Program-made: the position numbers and the translations under genes
Notes under the pieces: generated by a model
Database searches by the model: none
The model's input: only the letters and a program-made list of their open reading frames with translations
Told to the model about the DNA's origin: nothing
Shown here: positions 8,522 through 18,161 of the stretch, piece after piece
Layout: every line of letters starts with the position of its first letter
How positions within the stretch are numbered: position 1 is the stretch's first letter
Source of the DNA: an uncultured Pelagibacteraceae bacterium
Lineage (GTDB): Bacteria > Pseudomonadota > Alphaproteobacteria > Pelagibacterales > Pelagibacteraceae
DNA length: 64,000 nucleotides
Assembly: GCA_902567685.1 (NCBI GenBank)
Contig: CACFNH010000001.1
Location: 248,001-312,000, forward strand
Reading direction: 5' to 3'

Positions 8522-9811
8522 ATGTCACAAGATTACAAAGTAAAAGATATTAAATTAGCCGATTTTGGTCGTAGAGAAATTTCATTGGCAGAAACAGAAA
8601 TGCCAGGTCTAATGGCCTTAAGAAAAGAATATAAAGGCAAATCACCTCTTAAAGGAGCTAAAATAATAGGATGTCTCCATATGACCATTCAGACAGCAGT
8701 ATTAATTGAAACTCTTACTGCTTTGGGAGCAGAGGTAAGGTGGTCATCATGCAATATCTTTTCTACCCAAGATCATGCCGCAGCAGCTATAGCAAAAGCA
8801 GGGATCCCAGTTTTTGCTTGGAAAGGTGAGACGGAAAAAGAATATTGGTGGTGTGTAAAACAAACTATTGAAGGACAAAAAACTTGGAAAGCAAATATGC
8901 TTCTTGATGATGGAGGTGATTTAACTGCTCTTATGCACAAAGATTACAAAGATATACTTAAGTCCGTAAAAGGAGTTTCTGAGGAAACAACAACTGGAGT
9001 GAAAGCTTTAAAAAAAATGGAGACAGAAAAAAGATTATTAATTCCAGCTATAAATGTAAATGACTCTGTAACAAAATCTAAATTTGATAATTTATATGGA
9101 TGTAGAGAAAGTTTAGTAGATGGCATTAAGAGAGCCACAGATGTTATGATGTCAGGAAAAATAGCAATTGTTGCAGGTTTCGGAGACGTAGGAAAAGGTA
9201 GTGCAGCATCTTTAAGACAAAGCGGAGCAAGAGTGATGATCACTGAAGCTGATCCAATATGTGCTTTGCAAGCAGCTATGGAAGGATATGAAGTAGTTTT
9301 AATGGATGAAGCAATTAAAGAAGCAGATATAATTGTTACTGCGACGGGAAACAAAGACGTCGTTACAGCTGACCATATGAGAAAAATGAAGGACAGGTCT
9401 ATACTTTGTAACATAGGACATTTTGATAATGAGATTCAGGTGGACTCATTAAGAAATTATAGATGGACAGAAATTAAACCGCAAGTTCATGAAATTGAAT
9501 TTCCTGATAAAAAAAGAATTATATTGTTAGCTGAAGGAAGACTGGTTAATTTAGGCTGCGCAACAGGACATCCAAGTTTTGTCATGAGCGCATCATTTAC
9601 TAATCAAGTAATTGCTCAAATTGAGCTATGGAACAATTCTGAAAAATATCAAAATAAAGTTTATGTATTGCCAAAACACCTAGATGAAAAAGTGGCAACT
9701 TTACATCTGGGAAAAGTTGGAGCTAAATTAACAAAACTATCAAAAGATCAAGCAGATTATATTAGCGTTAAAACATCAGGACCATTTAAACCAGATAGCT
9801 ATCGCTACTAG
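8522..9811 (+). CDS. ahcY: S-adenosylhomocysteine hydrolase
   Basis: NAD-dependent enzyme (429 aa) that splits S-adenosylhomocysteine to adenosine and homocysteine and so keeps SAM methylation running. Visible features are [31 protein letters not shown], the catalytic stretch [14 protein letters not shown], the NAD-binding loop [11 protein letters not shown] and the C-terminal PDSYRY. I chose the ATG at 8522 ([10 protein letters not shown]) over an upstream in-frame TTG at 8501. The ATG follows a purine-rich AAAAGAAAAA, and the family N-terminus begins just there. Only 49 nt separate it from the kinase gene, too little for a SAM/SAH riboswitch. Confidence 0.97.
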   Translation: MSQDYKVKDIKLADFGRREISLAETEMPGLMALRKEYKGKSPLKGAKIIGCLHMTIQTAVLIETLTALGAEVRWSSCNIFSTQDHAAAAIAKAGIPVFAWKGETEKEYWWCVKQTIEGQKTWKANMLLDDGGDLTALMHKDYKDILKSVKGVSEETTTGVKALKKMETEKRLLIPAINVNDSVTKSKFDNLYGCRESLVDGIKRATDVMMSGKIAIVAGFGDVGKGSAASLRQSGARVMITEADPICALQAAMEGYEVVLMDEAIKEADIIVTATGNKDVVTADHMRKMKDRSILCNIGHFDNEIQVDSLRNYRWTEIKPQVHEIEFPDKKRIILLAEGRLVNLGCATGHPSFVMSASFTNQVIAQIELWNNSEKYQNKVYVLPKHLDEKVATLHLGKVGAKLTKLSKDQADYISVKTSGPFKPDSYRY

Positions 9812-9822
9812 TTTAGTAGCCA

Positions 9823-10278
9823 ATGATTATAAAATCTTTAGAGCATCTAAATTTAATTTCAAAGCAAATAGCAGATAAAGTATCTAAAGAAGATTGTTTA
9901 CTTCTTTATGGAGAAATAGGTACTGGCAAGACAACTTTTTCTAGATATTTTATAAATCATCTTCAAAAAAAAGAAAAAATTAAAGAAACTGAAGTATTAA
10001 GTCCGACATTTAATTTACTTTATGAGTATCAAATTAGAGGCAGTAAAATTATGCATTACGACTTATACAGACTTAAAACATACAAAGAAACTAAGCAGTT
10101 AGGTATTTTTGATGATTATCAAAAGACAATTAAGTTAATAGAGTGGCCAGAACTTTTAAAAGAAAAGTTTAAAGATAAGCTTAAAATCATTTTTAAACAT
10201 GGAAGAAGTGAGAATGAAAGAAATATAAGTTTTTTAGGTTATGGGAAATGGAAAGGATTTAAAACAAGTGAGATATAA
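9823..10278 (+). CDS. tsaE: tRNA threonylcarbamoyladenosine biosynthesis ATPase TsaE
   Basis: P-loop ATPase (151 aa) that works with TsaB and TsaD in making t6A37 on ANN-decoding tRNAs. Walker A is GEIGTGKTTFSR (about residues 31-42). SPTFNLLYEY and MHYDLYRL are the usual TsaE switch/metal segments, and the IKLIEWPE motif is also present. It sits 11 nt after ahcY and overlaps the next gene, amgK. A tsaE-amgK-murU order is common in alphaproteobacteria. No tsaB or tsaD is in the window. Confidence 0.92.
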   Translation: MIIKSLEHLNLISKQIADKVSKEDCLLLYGEIGTGKTTFSRYFINHLQKKEKIKETEVLSPTFNLLYEYQIRGSKIMHYDLYRLKTYKETKQLGIFDDYQKTIKLIEWPELLKEKFKDKLKIIFKHGRSENERNISFLGYGKWKGFKTSEI

Positions 10279-11218
10279 ACTTAAAAAAATTTCAGGAGAT
10301 GCATCATTTAGGGAATTTTATAGAATACAAAAAGATTCCAAATCTTCAATAATTGTATTGGCAAAAAAAGATAAATTTAAGAATTTAATAACTTATAGTG
10401 CGGTCAATAAAATTTTAAATATGAATGGTGTTTTGGCTCCTAAACTTTTAAGTAATTTTATTAATAAAAATATTATTGAAATAAGTGATTTAGGAAAAAA
10501 TTCTTTTTATGACTTTATAAAAAATAAAAAGATAAAATTTAAAAATTATAAAAAATTAATAGAAATAATTATTAAGATGCAGAAAATTAAACTTAAAAAA
10601 AAATATATTTTTAAAAACAATAAAATAAAATTTACAAAATACAATGTTAATAATCTACACAAAGAGTCAGATTTATTTTTCGACTGGTATTTAAGATATT
10701 TATTTAATAATAAAAAATCTAAGTACATAAAAAAAAAGATTAAAAAAGAACTAAATAGAATCTATAAAAGTCTGATTATGAAGAATAATTATTTTACTCA
10801 TAGAGATTTTCACGCTGCCAACATCATGATTTCTAAAAAAGGATTTGGTTTAATTGACTCACAAGATGCAATTATAGGAAATCCTTTATATGATGTTGCT
10901 TCTTTAATAGACGATGTTAGAATTAAAATACCTAAAAAAATCCAAGAAGAATTGTTTCAATATTACTTAAAAAGATCAAAATTTAAAAAAACAAATTTAA
11001 AAAATGATTTTGATATTTTATCTGTTCAAAGAAATTTAAAGATACTTGGTATTTTTGTAAGATTACATGTAAGGGATAAAAAATCCAATTATCTAAAATT
11101 TTTGCCTTATACTTGGAAATTAATAGAAATGAGATTAAAAAATCCTATTTTCAATAATCTAAGAATTATGATTGATAAGTTAATACCTAAAAAAAAACGT
11201 AAAATAAAAAAATTTTAA
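10241..11218 (+). CDS. amgK: AmgK-like N-acetylmuramate/N-acetylglucosamine anomeric kinase
   Basis: Aminoglycoside-phosphotransferase-fold kinase, 325 aa. Near the N-terminus SGDASFREFYRI resembles AmgK. The catalytic loop is FTHRDFHAANIMI (His, Asp, Asn), followed by the metal Asp in GLIDSQDAIIGNPLYDVASL. With MurU next door, it phosphorylates MurNAc or GlcNAc at C1 in peptidoglycan recycling, bypassing de novo UDP-MurNAc synthesis (family knowledge). The ATG start overlaps tsaE by 38 nt. A GTG at 10268, with an AGGA 10 nt upstream, would cut the overlap to 11 nt and is a good alternative. The protein is very lysine-rich, as expected of A-rich DNA. Confidence 0.82.
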   Translation: MGNGKDLKQVRYKLKKISGDASFREFYRIQKDSKSSIIVLAKKDKFKNLITYSAVNKILNMNGVLAPKLLSNFINKNIIEISDLGKNSFYDFIKNKKIKFKNYKKLIEIIIKMQKIKLKKKYIFKNNKIKFTKYNVNNLHKESDLFFDWYLRYLFNNKKSKYIKKKIKKELNRIYKSLIMKNNYFTHRDFHAANIMISKKGFGLIDSQDAIIGNPLYDVASLIDDVRIKIPKKIQEELFQYYLKRSKFKKTNLKNDFDILSVQRNLKILGIFVRLHVRDKKSNYLKFLPYTWKLIEMRLKNPIFNNLRIMIDKLIPKKKRKIKKF

Positions 11219-11919
11219 TGAAAATAAATAAAGCAATGATATTAGCTGCTGGTCTTGGAACTAGAATGCAACCTTTAACGCTAAAGACTCCAAAACCTCT
11301 AATAAAAATTGGTAATCACAATCTTTTAGAAAGGTCTATTGATTTATTGATTCAACATGGGGTGAAAGAATTAGTTATTAACGTTCATCACTTAGCAGAT
11401 CAAATTGAAAATTTTATTAAAGATAAAGATTTAAAAATTAAAGTTACGATATCAAACGAAAGAAATGAATTGCTTGATACAGGTGGTGGTATTTTCAAAG
11501 GGACTGAAAGTTTTCATGATGATCCTTTTTTAGTTTTAAATCCTGATACTGTATGGAGCAGCAAATATAAAGATGAACTGAATCTATTAGAGGAACTTTA
11601 TAGTAAATCTAAAAAAACATGTCTTTTAGTAGTCAAAAAGTCTTTCAGCTTCGATACTTCTTTTAAAGGTGACTTTAACGTCGATGACGATAATAGAATA
11701 AGCCGTAATCATGTAAATGAGTTTATTTTTACTGGAATGCAAATTTTAAATAGAAAATTTTTTAGAAAAAATAAAAAAAAGATTTTTTCAATGAATGATA
11801 TATGGAATGATCTAATAGTAGAAAAAAATATTTTAGCCTTAAAAAGTAATCAGAAATTTTATCATTTAAATAGCATAAATATTTATGAAGAACTTTTGAA
11901 AAAAAATGTTATTGATTAG
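11218..11919 (+). CDS. murU: N-acetylmuramate-1-phosphate uridylyltransferase MurU
   Basis: Sugar-1-phosphate nucleotidyltransferase of 233 aa. It starts with the nucleotide-binding signature AMILAAGLGTRMQPLTLKTP and KPLIKIG. The metal-binding Asp is in VLNPDTVW. With AmgK (overlap 1 nt) it converts MurNAc-1-P to UDP-MurNAc in the cell-wall recycling route. It is shorter than the bifunctional GlmU and lacks the hexapeptide-repeat domain. The last 11 nt overlap the convergent gpmA. The generic alternative is another NDP-sugar pyrophosphorylase, but the amgK neighbour favours MurU. Confidence 0.85.
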   Translation: MKINKAMILAAGLGTRMQPLTLKTPKPLIKIGNHNLLERSIDLLIQHGVKELVINVHHLADQIENFIKDKDLKIKVTISNERNELLDTGGGIFKGTESFHDDPFLVLNPDTVWSSKYKDELNLLEELYSKSKKTCLLVVKKSFSFDTSFKGDFNVDDDNRISRNHVNEFIFTGMQILNRKFFRKNKKKIFSMNDIWNDLIVEKNILALKSNQKFYHLNSINIYEELLKKNVID

Positions 11920-12622
11920 ATATTATTTTTTTCTCTCTTTCTTTATCTAGGTAGTAAGATTTTTCAATTTTTAAATTTTTATCAAAAAATATTATTAGTG
12001 GATTTCCTGTAGGAATTTCTAATTCATTTATCTTTTTTTCAGAAATATTAAATAAATATTTACACAAAGCTCTTAAAGAGTTTCCATGAGCTGATATAAT
12101 GATATTTTTATCCAGTGTTAAATATTTTTGAATATTTTTTTCAAAATAAGGTATGACTCGATCATAAGTATTTTTAAGAGATTCTGTATCAGGTACATTT
12201 TTTAATTCTTTATACAAAGAATCGTTGTGAGAACTATATTTTGATCCTTTGTCTAGTATCGGAGGAGGGTTATCCCAAGATCTTCTGTATTGATTAAACC
12301 TTTCTTCGCCTAGTTTTTCTTTGGTTTCAGCTTTATCTAATCCTGTTAAAGCTCCATAATGTCTTTCATTCAGCTCCCAAGCTTTAGTATATTTACTTTC
12401 TTTACCAGCAATCTTTAATGCTATCTCCAATGTTTTTATTGCTCTCTTGAGGTATGAAGTAAAACAAGCTTCATATTCTAAACCCAACTCTTTTAATAAC
12501 TTTCCAGACTTTTCTGCTTCTAATACACCTTTTTCTGAAAGATCAACGTCAACCCAACCAGTAAAACGATTTTCTGCATTCCAAGTGCTTTGTCCGTGTC
12601 TGATAAGTATGAGTTTTCCCAT
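11909..12622 (-). CDS. gpmA: 2,3-bisphosphoglycerate-dependent phosphoglycerate mutase
   Basis: Glycolytic/gluconeogenic enzyme of 237 aa interconverting 3- and 2-phosphoglycerate. The phospho-His motif is LIRHGQSTWN (His about 9). Other active-site parts are FTGWVDVDLS, the ELNERHYGALTG segment, the RRSWDNPPP loop and the second His in SAHGNSLRAL. Length and the GALTG insert identify the cofactor-dependent dPGM type. It is monocistronic as far as I can see, divergent from the VanZ-like gene across 50 nt of A+T-rich DNA that must hold both promoters. Confidence 0.96.
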   Translation of the reverse strand: MGKLILIRHGQSTWNAENRFTGWVDVDLSEKGVLEAEKSGKLLKELGLEYEACFTSYLKRAIKTLEIALKIAGKESKYTKAWELNERHYGALTGLDKAETKEKLGEERFNQYRRSWDNPPPILDKGSKYSSHNDSLYKELKNVPDTESLKNTYDRVIPYFEKNIQKYLTLDKNIIISAHGNSLRALCKYLFNISEKKINELEIPTGNPLIIFFDKNLKIEKSYYLDKEREKKIISNQ

Positions 12623-12672
12623 TAAATATTTGTTAATTGAAAATAATATACTTAATATATTAAATTATTAAT

Positions 12673-13056
12673 ATGAAGGGTATTAAATTCTTTTATTATT
12701 TTTCCTTAACAGGATTGTTAATACTTTATTTGTTTCCAGGCAGTCTCATCGGATATCTGTTGTACGGAGATTTTGGAAAACAACCAGATTTTATTCCAAA
12801 TCCCATTGGAACATCTATTAATCATGCTTTAGCTTTATTTTATTTAACAATACTTGGTTTAATTAGCTCTATGAGAGACAAAAGTTTTAATCTAAATATA
12901 ATTTTTTTAATATCCTTATCCATGATTTTAGAATTATCCCATTACTTTATACCCAATAGATCTTTTGAATTTTTAGATCTTTTTGGAAATTTACTTGGAA
13001 CTTTATTAGCAGTATTTATAATTATTTTTTATAAAAGATATAAAAAGATTTTATGA
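12673..13056 (+). CDS. VanZ-like integral membrane protein
   Basis: Membrane protein of 127 aa with four predicted hydrophobic segments (about 6-26, 45-64, 70-90, 100-120). The C-terminal pattern E-L-S-H-Y-F-I-P-N-R with DLFGNLLGTLLA matches the VanZ-like family, in which a Glu/Gln, a Pro-x-Arg and an Asp-x-x-x-Asn-x-x-Gly recur. VanZ itself gives low-level teicoplanin resistance in enterococci, but proteobacterial relatives have no established role. The stop overlaps the start of the nuclease gene by 4 nt (ATGA), so the two are probably co-translated. Confidence 0.65.
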   Translation: MKGIKFFYYFSLTGLLILYLFPGSLIGYLLYGDFGKQPDFIPNPIGTSINHALALFYLTILGLISSMRDKSFNLNIIFLISLSMILELSHYFIPNRSFEFLDLFGNLLGTLLAVFIIIFYKRYKKIL

Positions 13057-13556
13057 AAAAGATAAACTTAATTTTATTTTCTATTTTATTCTTATTATTA
13101 ACACAAATTTCATCCATTACATCTGAAAAAATAATTACTGGATTTGCAAAAGTTATTGATGGAGATTCAATAAAAATTAATGGAATAAATATTAGACTTT
13201 TTGGAATAGATGCGTTTGAACTTAAACAAAGTTGTGAAAACTGGTCTAAACATTGCGGAAAAGAGTCTAAGAGCATGCTTGAGGAAATCATTGACGGAAA
13301 AAGAATTACATGTTCCTATCGAGAGAAAGATAGATATGGGAGAATTCTAGGAATTTGTTATCATGGGGTTTATTTTCAAAATGATCCAGGGTTAGAAATT
13401 AATGGTACGATGGTGTGGAATGGATACGCCATAGCTTATAAAAGATATTCCAAAAGATACTTAAGTCTAGAAAATTTGGCTAAAAAACACAAACATGGTA
13501 TTTGGCGTTATGGATTTCAAGAAACACCAGAACAATGGAGAAGAAAAAATAAATAA
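13053..13556 (+). CDS. Secreted thermonuclease-like (SNase family) nuclease
   Basis: Staphylococcal-nuclease-fold enzyme of 167 aa with an N-terminal signal peptide (about 1-24). Catalytic residues are in place: the Asp of VIDGDSIKI, Arg and Asp in IRLFGIDAFE with the following Glu, and Arg in KDRYGRILG. The C-terminal helix region NLAKKHKHGIWR is also typical. It should act in the periplasm or outside the cell, on DNA or RNA, perhaps scavenging phosphate and nucleotides (inference). It follows the VanZ-like gene (4-nt overlap) and lies 14 nt before a lipoprotein gene. Confidence 0.85.
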   Translation: MKKINLILFSILFLLLTQISSITSEKIITGFAKVIDGDSIKINGINIRLFGIDAFELKQSCENWSKHCGKESKSMLEEIIDGKRITCSYREKDRYGRILGICYHGVYFQNDPGLEINGTMVWNGYAIAYKRYSKRYLSLENLAKKHKHGIWRYGFQETPEQWRRKNK

Positions 13557-13570
13557 TTTATAATGTTTGG

Positions 13571-14167
13571 GTGATTCGAAAAACAAATTTTTATTTATTA
13601 ATTTTACTTTTAATTAGTGCTTGTTCCTCCATTCCAAAAAACACTCAAAATAGTTGCGAAATTTTTGAAGAGCGCTACTTGTGGTATAAGCATGCAAGAG
13701 CTTCTTATAAAAAATGGGGAGCGCCGATATATATTCAGTTAGCTTTTATAAAAAAAGAAAGTGACTTTAATTGGCTGGCAAAACCACCTAGAGTTAAATT
13801 ATTTAAAGTAATTCCTTTTAAAAGACCTTCTAGTTCATTTGGGTACAGCCAAGCTGTTGAAGGAACTTGGCGACAATATAAAAGGGAGACAGGCAATAAA
13901 CTTGCCACTAGAGCAAGATTTAAAGACTCAGTAGATTTTATAGGTTGGTATGTAAACAAAACAACAACTCTATTAAAAATACCTAAGAATGATGCCTATA
14001 GGCAATATCTTGCTTATTATAAGGGATGGGGTGATTACAAGAATTATTCCAAAGATAAGAAAGCAATTATTTATGCCAGATCAGTAAAAGAAACTGCTAG
14101 CAAATATAGGAAACAACTTACGCTCTGCAGAAAAAATTTAGATAAGAATAAATATATTATTTTTTAA
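13571..14167 (+). CDS. Lytic-transglycosylase-like (SLT-fold) lipoprotein
   Basis: Lipoprotein of 198 aa with GTG start. An upstream ATG at 13563 is out of frame and stops after three codons. The signal peptide ends with lipobox ISAC (Cys about 18). The mature part has a lysozyme-like pattern: LAFIKKESDFNW supplies the candidate catalytic Glu, SSSFGYSQAVEGTW is the following GY-Q segment, and YLAYYKGWGDY lies near the end. It is probably an outer-membrane-anchored muramidase or a degenerate relative. It ends in an 11-nt overlap with the convergent RND transporter gene. Confidence 0.72.
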   Translation: MIRKTNFYLLILLLISACSSIPKNTQNSCEIFEERYLWYKHARASYKKWGAPIYIQLAFIKKESDFNWLAKPPRVKLFKVIPFKRPSSSFGYSQAVEGTWRQYKRETGNKLATRARFKDSVDFIGWYVNKTTTLLKIPKNDAYRQYLAYYKGWGDYKNYSKDKKAIIYARSVKETASKYRKQLTLCRKNLDKNKYIIF

Positions 14168-17100
14168 ACTCTCTACTTAGCTGAAGATCTACGTCATCCA
14201 TTCTTTTAGAATTTTTGCAAAGTAGTAAATAAAACACCGGAGTGGTAAATAAAGTTAAAAAAGTACTAATAAGCATGCCACCAAATATAGTACAGCCTAC
14301 AGCCAGTCTTATTCCTTCACCAGCACCTGGACCGATATTTCCAACTATAAGTGGAACCATGGCAATTAGTGTTGATAAACTTGTCATAATTATGGGTCTA
14401 AATCTTCTTTTACAAGATTCTACAATTGCATTTTCAACAGCTCTACCTTTAATCCGCAATTGATTGGCCCAATCCACTATAAGAATACTGTTCTTTGTAG
14501 CAATTCCTATTAGAACCACCAAAGCAATTTGTGAAAAAACATTTATTGTACTATTAAATAGAAGAATAAAAATTAAACCTCCTATAGCAGCCAAAGGTAC
14601 TGTTAACATAACGACAAATGGTTGTCTCCAAGCATTGAAGGTGCCAGCCATAACTAGATATGCGCTTATTAAAGCCAAGGCAAATATTATTAATAATTCG
14701 CTGGACGCTTCCTTTAGATCTAAAGATTTTCCTTTGTAATAAATTCCAGCTAAAGGAGCCTTGTCATCAATTGTCTTTTCAATAAAATTTAATGCTTCAT
14801 TAAGAGTATAACCACTAACTAATCGAGCAGTTAAAGTTATAGACTTAGACCTTTGGTAACGAGTTAGTAATTTTGCAGAACCTTTCTCTTCAAAACGAAC
14901 TACATTTGCTAAAGATATTAATTTACCTGTAATTTCAGAACGAACAAAAATCTTACTTAAACTTTCAGTTTTTCTTCTATCTTCAAGATTGGCCTGTAAA
15001 ATTATAGGGTACTCCTTTCCTGAATCATTAAGTTTTGTTACAGTTTTTCCAGAAAATAATGTTTCTACTGACTTTCCTATAGATTGTATAGAAAGACCCA
15101 AGTCCTTAGCTTTTTTTTCGTCTATTACTAGTTCTATCTCAGGTTTATTTTTAGAATAATCAGAAGTTATATCTGCTAATCCTCTATTTTTCCTCATTTC
15201 TTCCATTACTAAATTTTGCCATTGATAAAGTTTTTCGTAGGATGGACCAGTAATTGTTACGACAACAGGTTTTTGATAATTACTCACTCGTACAGAGTTA
15301 GGAGTCAACGGAAATGCCATTGTTCCTGGAACAGTAACAATTTTACCTATAGCTTTTCTGACAATTTTTTGGGCACTTTCTTTTCTATCTTTCCAATTAT
15401 CTAATAAGGCAATAATTATAAATGAGTTGTAAGATTGAGACGATCTCCCAAATCCAGGTACTCTCATTATTAATTTTTGGTAAGGTTCATTTTCTTTTTG
15501 TAGAAGCGGTATAAGTCTTTTTTCAACTTTTTCAGCTTTATCAACTGTATATTCAAAAGAAGAAGACTCATCTGTTTTTCCAAAAACTAAATAAACTCCT
15601 CTATCTGGATCTTTTTCAAGTAAAGTTTTTGGAGTAATTTTAAAAAGAATTCCAGCCAATATAATCACAAAAGCCATAAACCAAATAATAGTTTTTGGTT
15701 TTCGAATCCAATAACTTAAAGTTTCAGAATAAAAAGATTCAAAAGATTTAAAAAATTTTTCAAATTTTATAACTATTTTTGTCTTATTGGTTTGTTTGTT
15801 CAATAATTTTGATCCTAACATTGGAGCAATAGAAAGAGCTGTAAAAGTGCTTATTACAACACAAAGAGAAAGCGTTATTGCCATTTCTCTAAAAAGAGTT
15901 CCGCTTATTCCACCTATGAATAACAAAGGCGCAAAGGTCGCTAAAATTATAATACTTGTAGATATAATGGCAAAAATAACATTTTTACTCCCAGTTGCAG
16001 CTGCAACTAATGGAGAGTCGCCTTGTTCAACTCTGTGATAAATCGACTCCGTCATTACTACACTATCGTCGGTAACAATGGCTACGCTGAGTATTATTGC
16101 TAGCAAAGTAAAAATATTAATAGTTAATCCAAAAATCCATAAGCCTAATGCAGCACCAATTAAGCTGACAGGCAAAGTTATGGCGGGAACTATCATTGCC
16201 CTAACATTTCCTAAGAAAAGATAAATTATGCCCACAACAAGCGCTAAAGCTAAAAGTATTGACTGATAACACATTTTAACTGCCTCAGAAATATAAACTG
16301 CACGATCAAAACTAACTGAAAGTTTTAAACCATTTGGTAGAGTTTTTTTTACTTCTTTAATTTTTTTTCTTATATTTTTTGAAAGTGTAACAGTGCTTTC
16401 ATTTGTTCGTGCATAAATACCAATTCCAACGGTATTTTCATTAATTGAATTAGGACTTTGAGACTTAAAAAGAGTTTTTTCAGAGACAGGACCATAACTA
16501 ATTTTTCCAAGATCTCCTAAAGTTATAGTTTTACTTTTAATTTTTTTAATCGGCAATTGTTTTATGGAATCAATATTGTTATAGGTTTTTCCAAGATCAA
16601 GAGTAAGATCTATATTGTTAGCTTCTATGGTTCCAGCAGGAATAGAAACATTATTTTTTCTTATAGCACTTTCAACTTCTTTAACATCCAAATCATTTGC
16701 GCTAAGTTTAATGGGGTTTAGATAAACTCTTACTGCTTTTTCATTTATTCCTCCAACTATTATACGCCCTGTCCCTGGAACAGAACTAAAAGCATCTACC
16801 AAATTTCTTTTAACATAATCTCCAATATCTAAAGATGTCCAAGAAGTGCTGCTTACAGAAAGCCACATACTAGTAGAAAATCCAGCGGAAGCTTTTCTAA
16901 TTTCAGGAGCCTTACTGTCTTCAGGAAGATTGTCTATAATTCTAGCTACTCGTTCTCTTATATCATTTGCAGCATCATCTACATCAATGTTAGTAAAAAA
17001 TTCTATTTTGATTGTGCTTCTTCCGATTTCAGAGAGAGTATCAATAGATTTTATTCCTTCTGCTCCACCTACAGCTAGTTCAATTGGTTCTGATATTTCT

Positions 17101-17288
17101 GATGAAATAATTGAAGGACTAGCACCAGTATAATTAGTTCTTATTTCTACTACCGGAGGCTGAAGATCTTTTGGAAGCTCTCTAGTGCTTATTTGAAAGA
17201 AAGTATACAAACCAAAAACTACAAGAAGCAATGAGAAAACAGAACTCAACACAGGTCTCTTTATGTTTAAAAGACAAAAATTATGCAT
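14157..17288 (-). CDS. RND-family efflux transporter permease (AcrB/MexB-like)
   Basis: Inner-membrane proton-driven pump of 1043 aa with the usual 2x(TM + periplasmic loop) organisation. Proton-relay residues are retained: the Asp-Asp pair in TM4 (AIVTDDSVVMTESI) and the Lys in TM10 (IGIATKNSILIVDWA). The N-terminus carries ISTRELPKDLQPPVVEI, which resembles the RND group annotated as drug or acriflavin exporters. The adaptor gene lies 3 nt upstream. No TolC-like outer-membrane factor is in the window. The substrate cannot be predicted. Confidence 0.92.
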   Translation of the reverse strand: MHNFCLLNIKRPVLSSVFSLLLVVFGLYTFFQISTRELPKDLQPPVVEIRTNYTGASPSIISSEISEPIELAVGGAEGIKSIDTLSEIGRSTIKIEFFTNIDVDDAANDIRERVARIIDNLPEDSKAPEIRKASAGFSTSMWLSVSSTSWTSLDIGDYVKRNLVDAFSSVPGTGRIIVGGINEKAVRVYLNPIKLSANDLDVKEVESAIRKNNVSIPAGTIEANNIDLTLDLGKTYNNIDSIKQLPIKKIKSKTITLGDLGKISYGPVSEKTLFKSQSPNSINENTVGIGIYARTNESTVTLSKNIRKKIKEVKKTLPNGLKLSVSFDRAVYISEAVKMCYQSILLALALVVGIIYLFLGNVRAMIVPAITLPVSLIGAALGLWIFGLTINIFTLLAIILSVAIVTDDSVVMTESIYHRVEQGDSPLVAAATGSKNVIFAIISTSIIILATFAPLLFIGGISGTLFREMAITLSLCVVISTFTALSIAPMLGSKLLNKQTNKTKIVIKFEKFFKSFESFYSETLSYWIRKPKTIIWFMAFVIILAGILFKITPKTLLEKDPDRGVYLVFGKTDESSSFEYTVDKAEKVEKRLIPLLQKENEPYQKLIMRVPGFGRSSQSYNSFIIIALLDNWKDRKESAQKIVRKAIGKIVTVPGTMAFPLTPNSVRVSNYQKPVVVTITGPSYEKLYQWQNLVMEEMRKNRGLADITSDYSKNKPEIELVIDEKKAKDLGLSIQSIGKSVETLFSGKTVTKLNDSGKEYPIILQANLEDRRKTESLSKIFVRSEITGKLISLANVVRFEEKGSAKLLTRYQRSKSITLTARLVSGYTLNEALNFIEKTIDDKAPLAGIYYKGKSLDLKEASSELLIIFALALISAYLVMAGTFNAWRQPFVVMLTVPLAAIGGLIFILLFNSTINVFSQIALVVLIGIATKNSILIVDWANQLRIKGRAVENAIVESCKRRFRPIIMTSLSTLIAMVPLIVGNIGPGAGEGIRLAVGCTIFGGMLISTFLTLFTTPVFYLLLCKNSKRMDDVDLQLSREFKK

Positions 17289-17291
17289 ATT

Positions 17292-18158
17292 TTAATTAAT
17301 TATTGGTTTAACAGTCATTCCTTTGCTAAGACGGGACAGGCCTTCTTTAACAATTTTGTCATTTTCTTTTAGTCCTTTTAGAATTTCTAAATTTCCATCT
17401 TTTCTTACACCAGTAACAACTTGAATTTTATCTATTTTATTGTTGTCTAAAACTTTATAAATGTATTTTTTTTCATCTTCAAAAATAATGCTTGTGTCAG
17501 CGACTGAGAGAGATTTTTTTTCGTTGTAAAAAAGCTTAATATCTAGAAGAGAACCAGGGAGTATTTCAAGATCTTCATTTTTAATTTTTGCTCGGGCTAA
17601 AATAGATCGAGTTTGAGCATCAATTCTTGAAGCAACTGACTCAATTATTCCTTCATAATCTTTATTTTTGTATGCTAAAAATTTTGCTTGAACTTTAAGG
17701 TTTTTCTTTAATACTCCAGCAAAAACTTCTGGAATTTGTAAATCACAAAGTATATTTTTTGAATCATCTAAGGTTAGCATTATAGAACTTGTTCCTAAAG
17801 TGGATGAACTAATACCCCTTGTTCCAGTTTTTCCAGCAAAAGGAGCTATAATATTTTTAGAAGATAGTTTAGCTATAACATCTCCTTTCTTGACATTTTT
17901 GCCAAGCTTTATTGGTTCTGTGAGTTCATTTTTTTTTATTTTAAACGAGATTGTTTGACTGCTTAAAGCTGTACAATAACTTTCAATAGTTTGGCTAAAA
18001 TTTTTTTCTTTTACTATCTCAACAATTACTCCTGGAGGAGGTCTCTTTGAGAATTTTTTCTTAAAATGTTTTCCGATTGCAGTTCGTCCGCCAATAACAA
18101 CCGCGATGGCAATAAAAAATATTAATATTCCAATTGTTACTTTCTTTGATGTTTTCAT
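17292..18158 (-). CDS. RND periplasmic adaptor (membrane fusion protein) lacking the alpha-hairpin
   Basis: Short adaptor of 288 aa, anchored by one N-terminal TM (about 7-26). The first lipoyl half ends at VKKGDVIAKL (about 98) and the second begins at NIIAPFAGKTGTRG (about 102), so only about three residues separate them. In AcrA-like adaptors a coiled-coil hairpin of dozens of residues, which contacts TolC, sits here. The beta-barrel (about 135-215) and membrane-proximal domain with YKVLDNNKIDKIQVVTG follow normally. A hairpin-less adaptor is known in Borrelia (BesA). It lies in an operon with the pump (3-nt gaps on both sides), sulfurtransferase and msrA. Confidence 0.88.
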   Translation of the reverse strand: MKTSKKVTIGILIFFIAIAVVIGGRTAIGKHFKKKFSKRPPPGVIVEIVKEKNFSQTIESYCTALSSQTISFKIKKNELTEPIKLGKNVKKGDVIAKLSSKNIIAPFAGKTGTRGISSSTLGTSSIMLTLDDSKNILCDLQIPEVFAGVLKKNLKVQAKFLAYKNKDYEGIIESVASRIDAQTRSILARAKIKNEDLEILPGSLLDIKLFYNEKKSLSVADTSIIFEDEKKYIYKVLDNNKIDKIQVVTGVRKDGNLEILKGLKENDKIVKEGLSRLSKGMTVKPIIN

Positions 18159-18161
18159 CTT

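Noticed and set aside
12673..14167. VanZ-nuclease-transglycosylase lipoprotein cluster as a phage or competence island
   Set aside because: No integrase, capsid or competence genes; composition and spacing match the neighbours. Treated as ordinary envelope genes.
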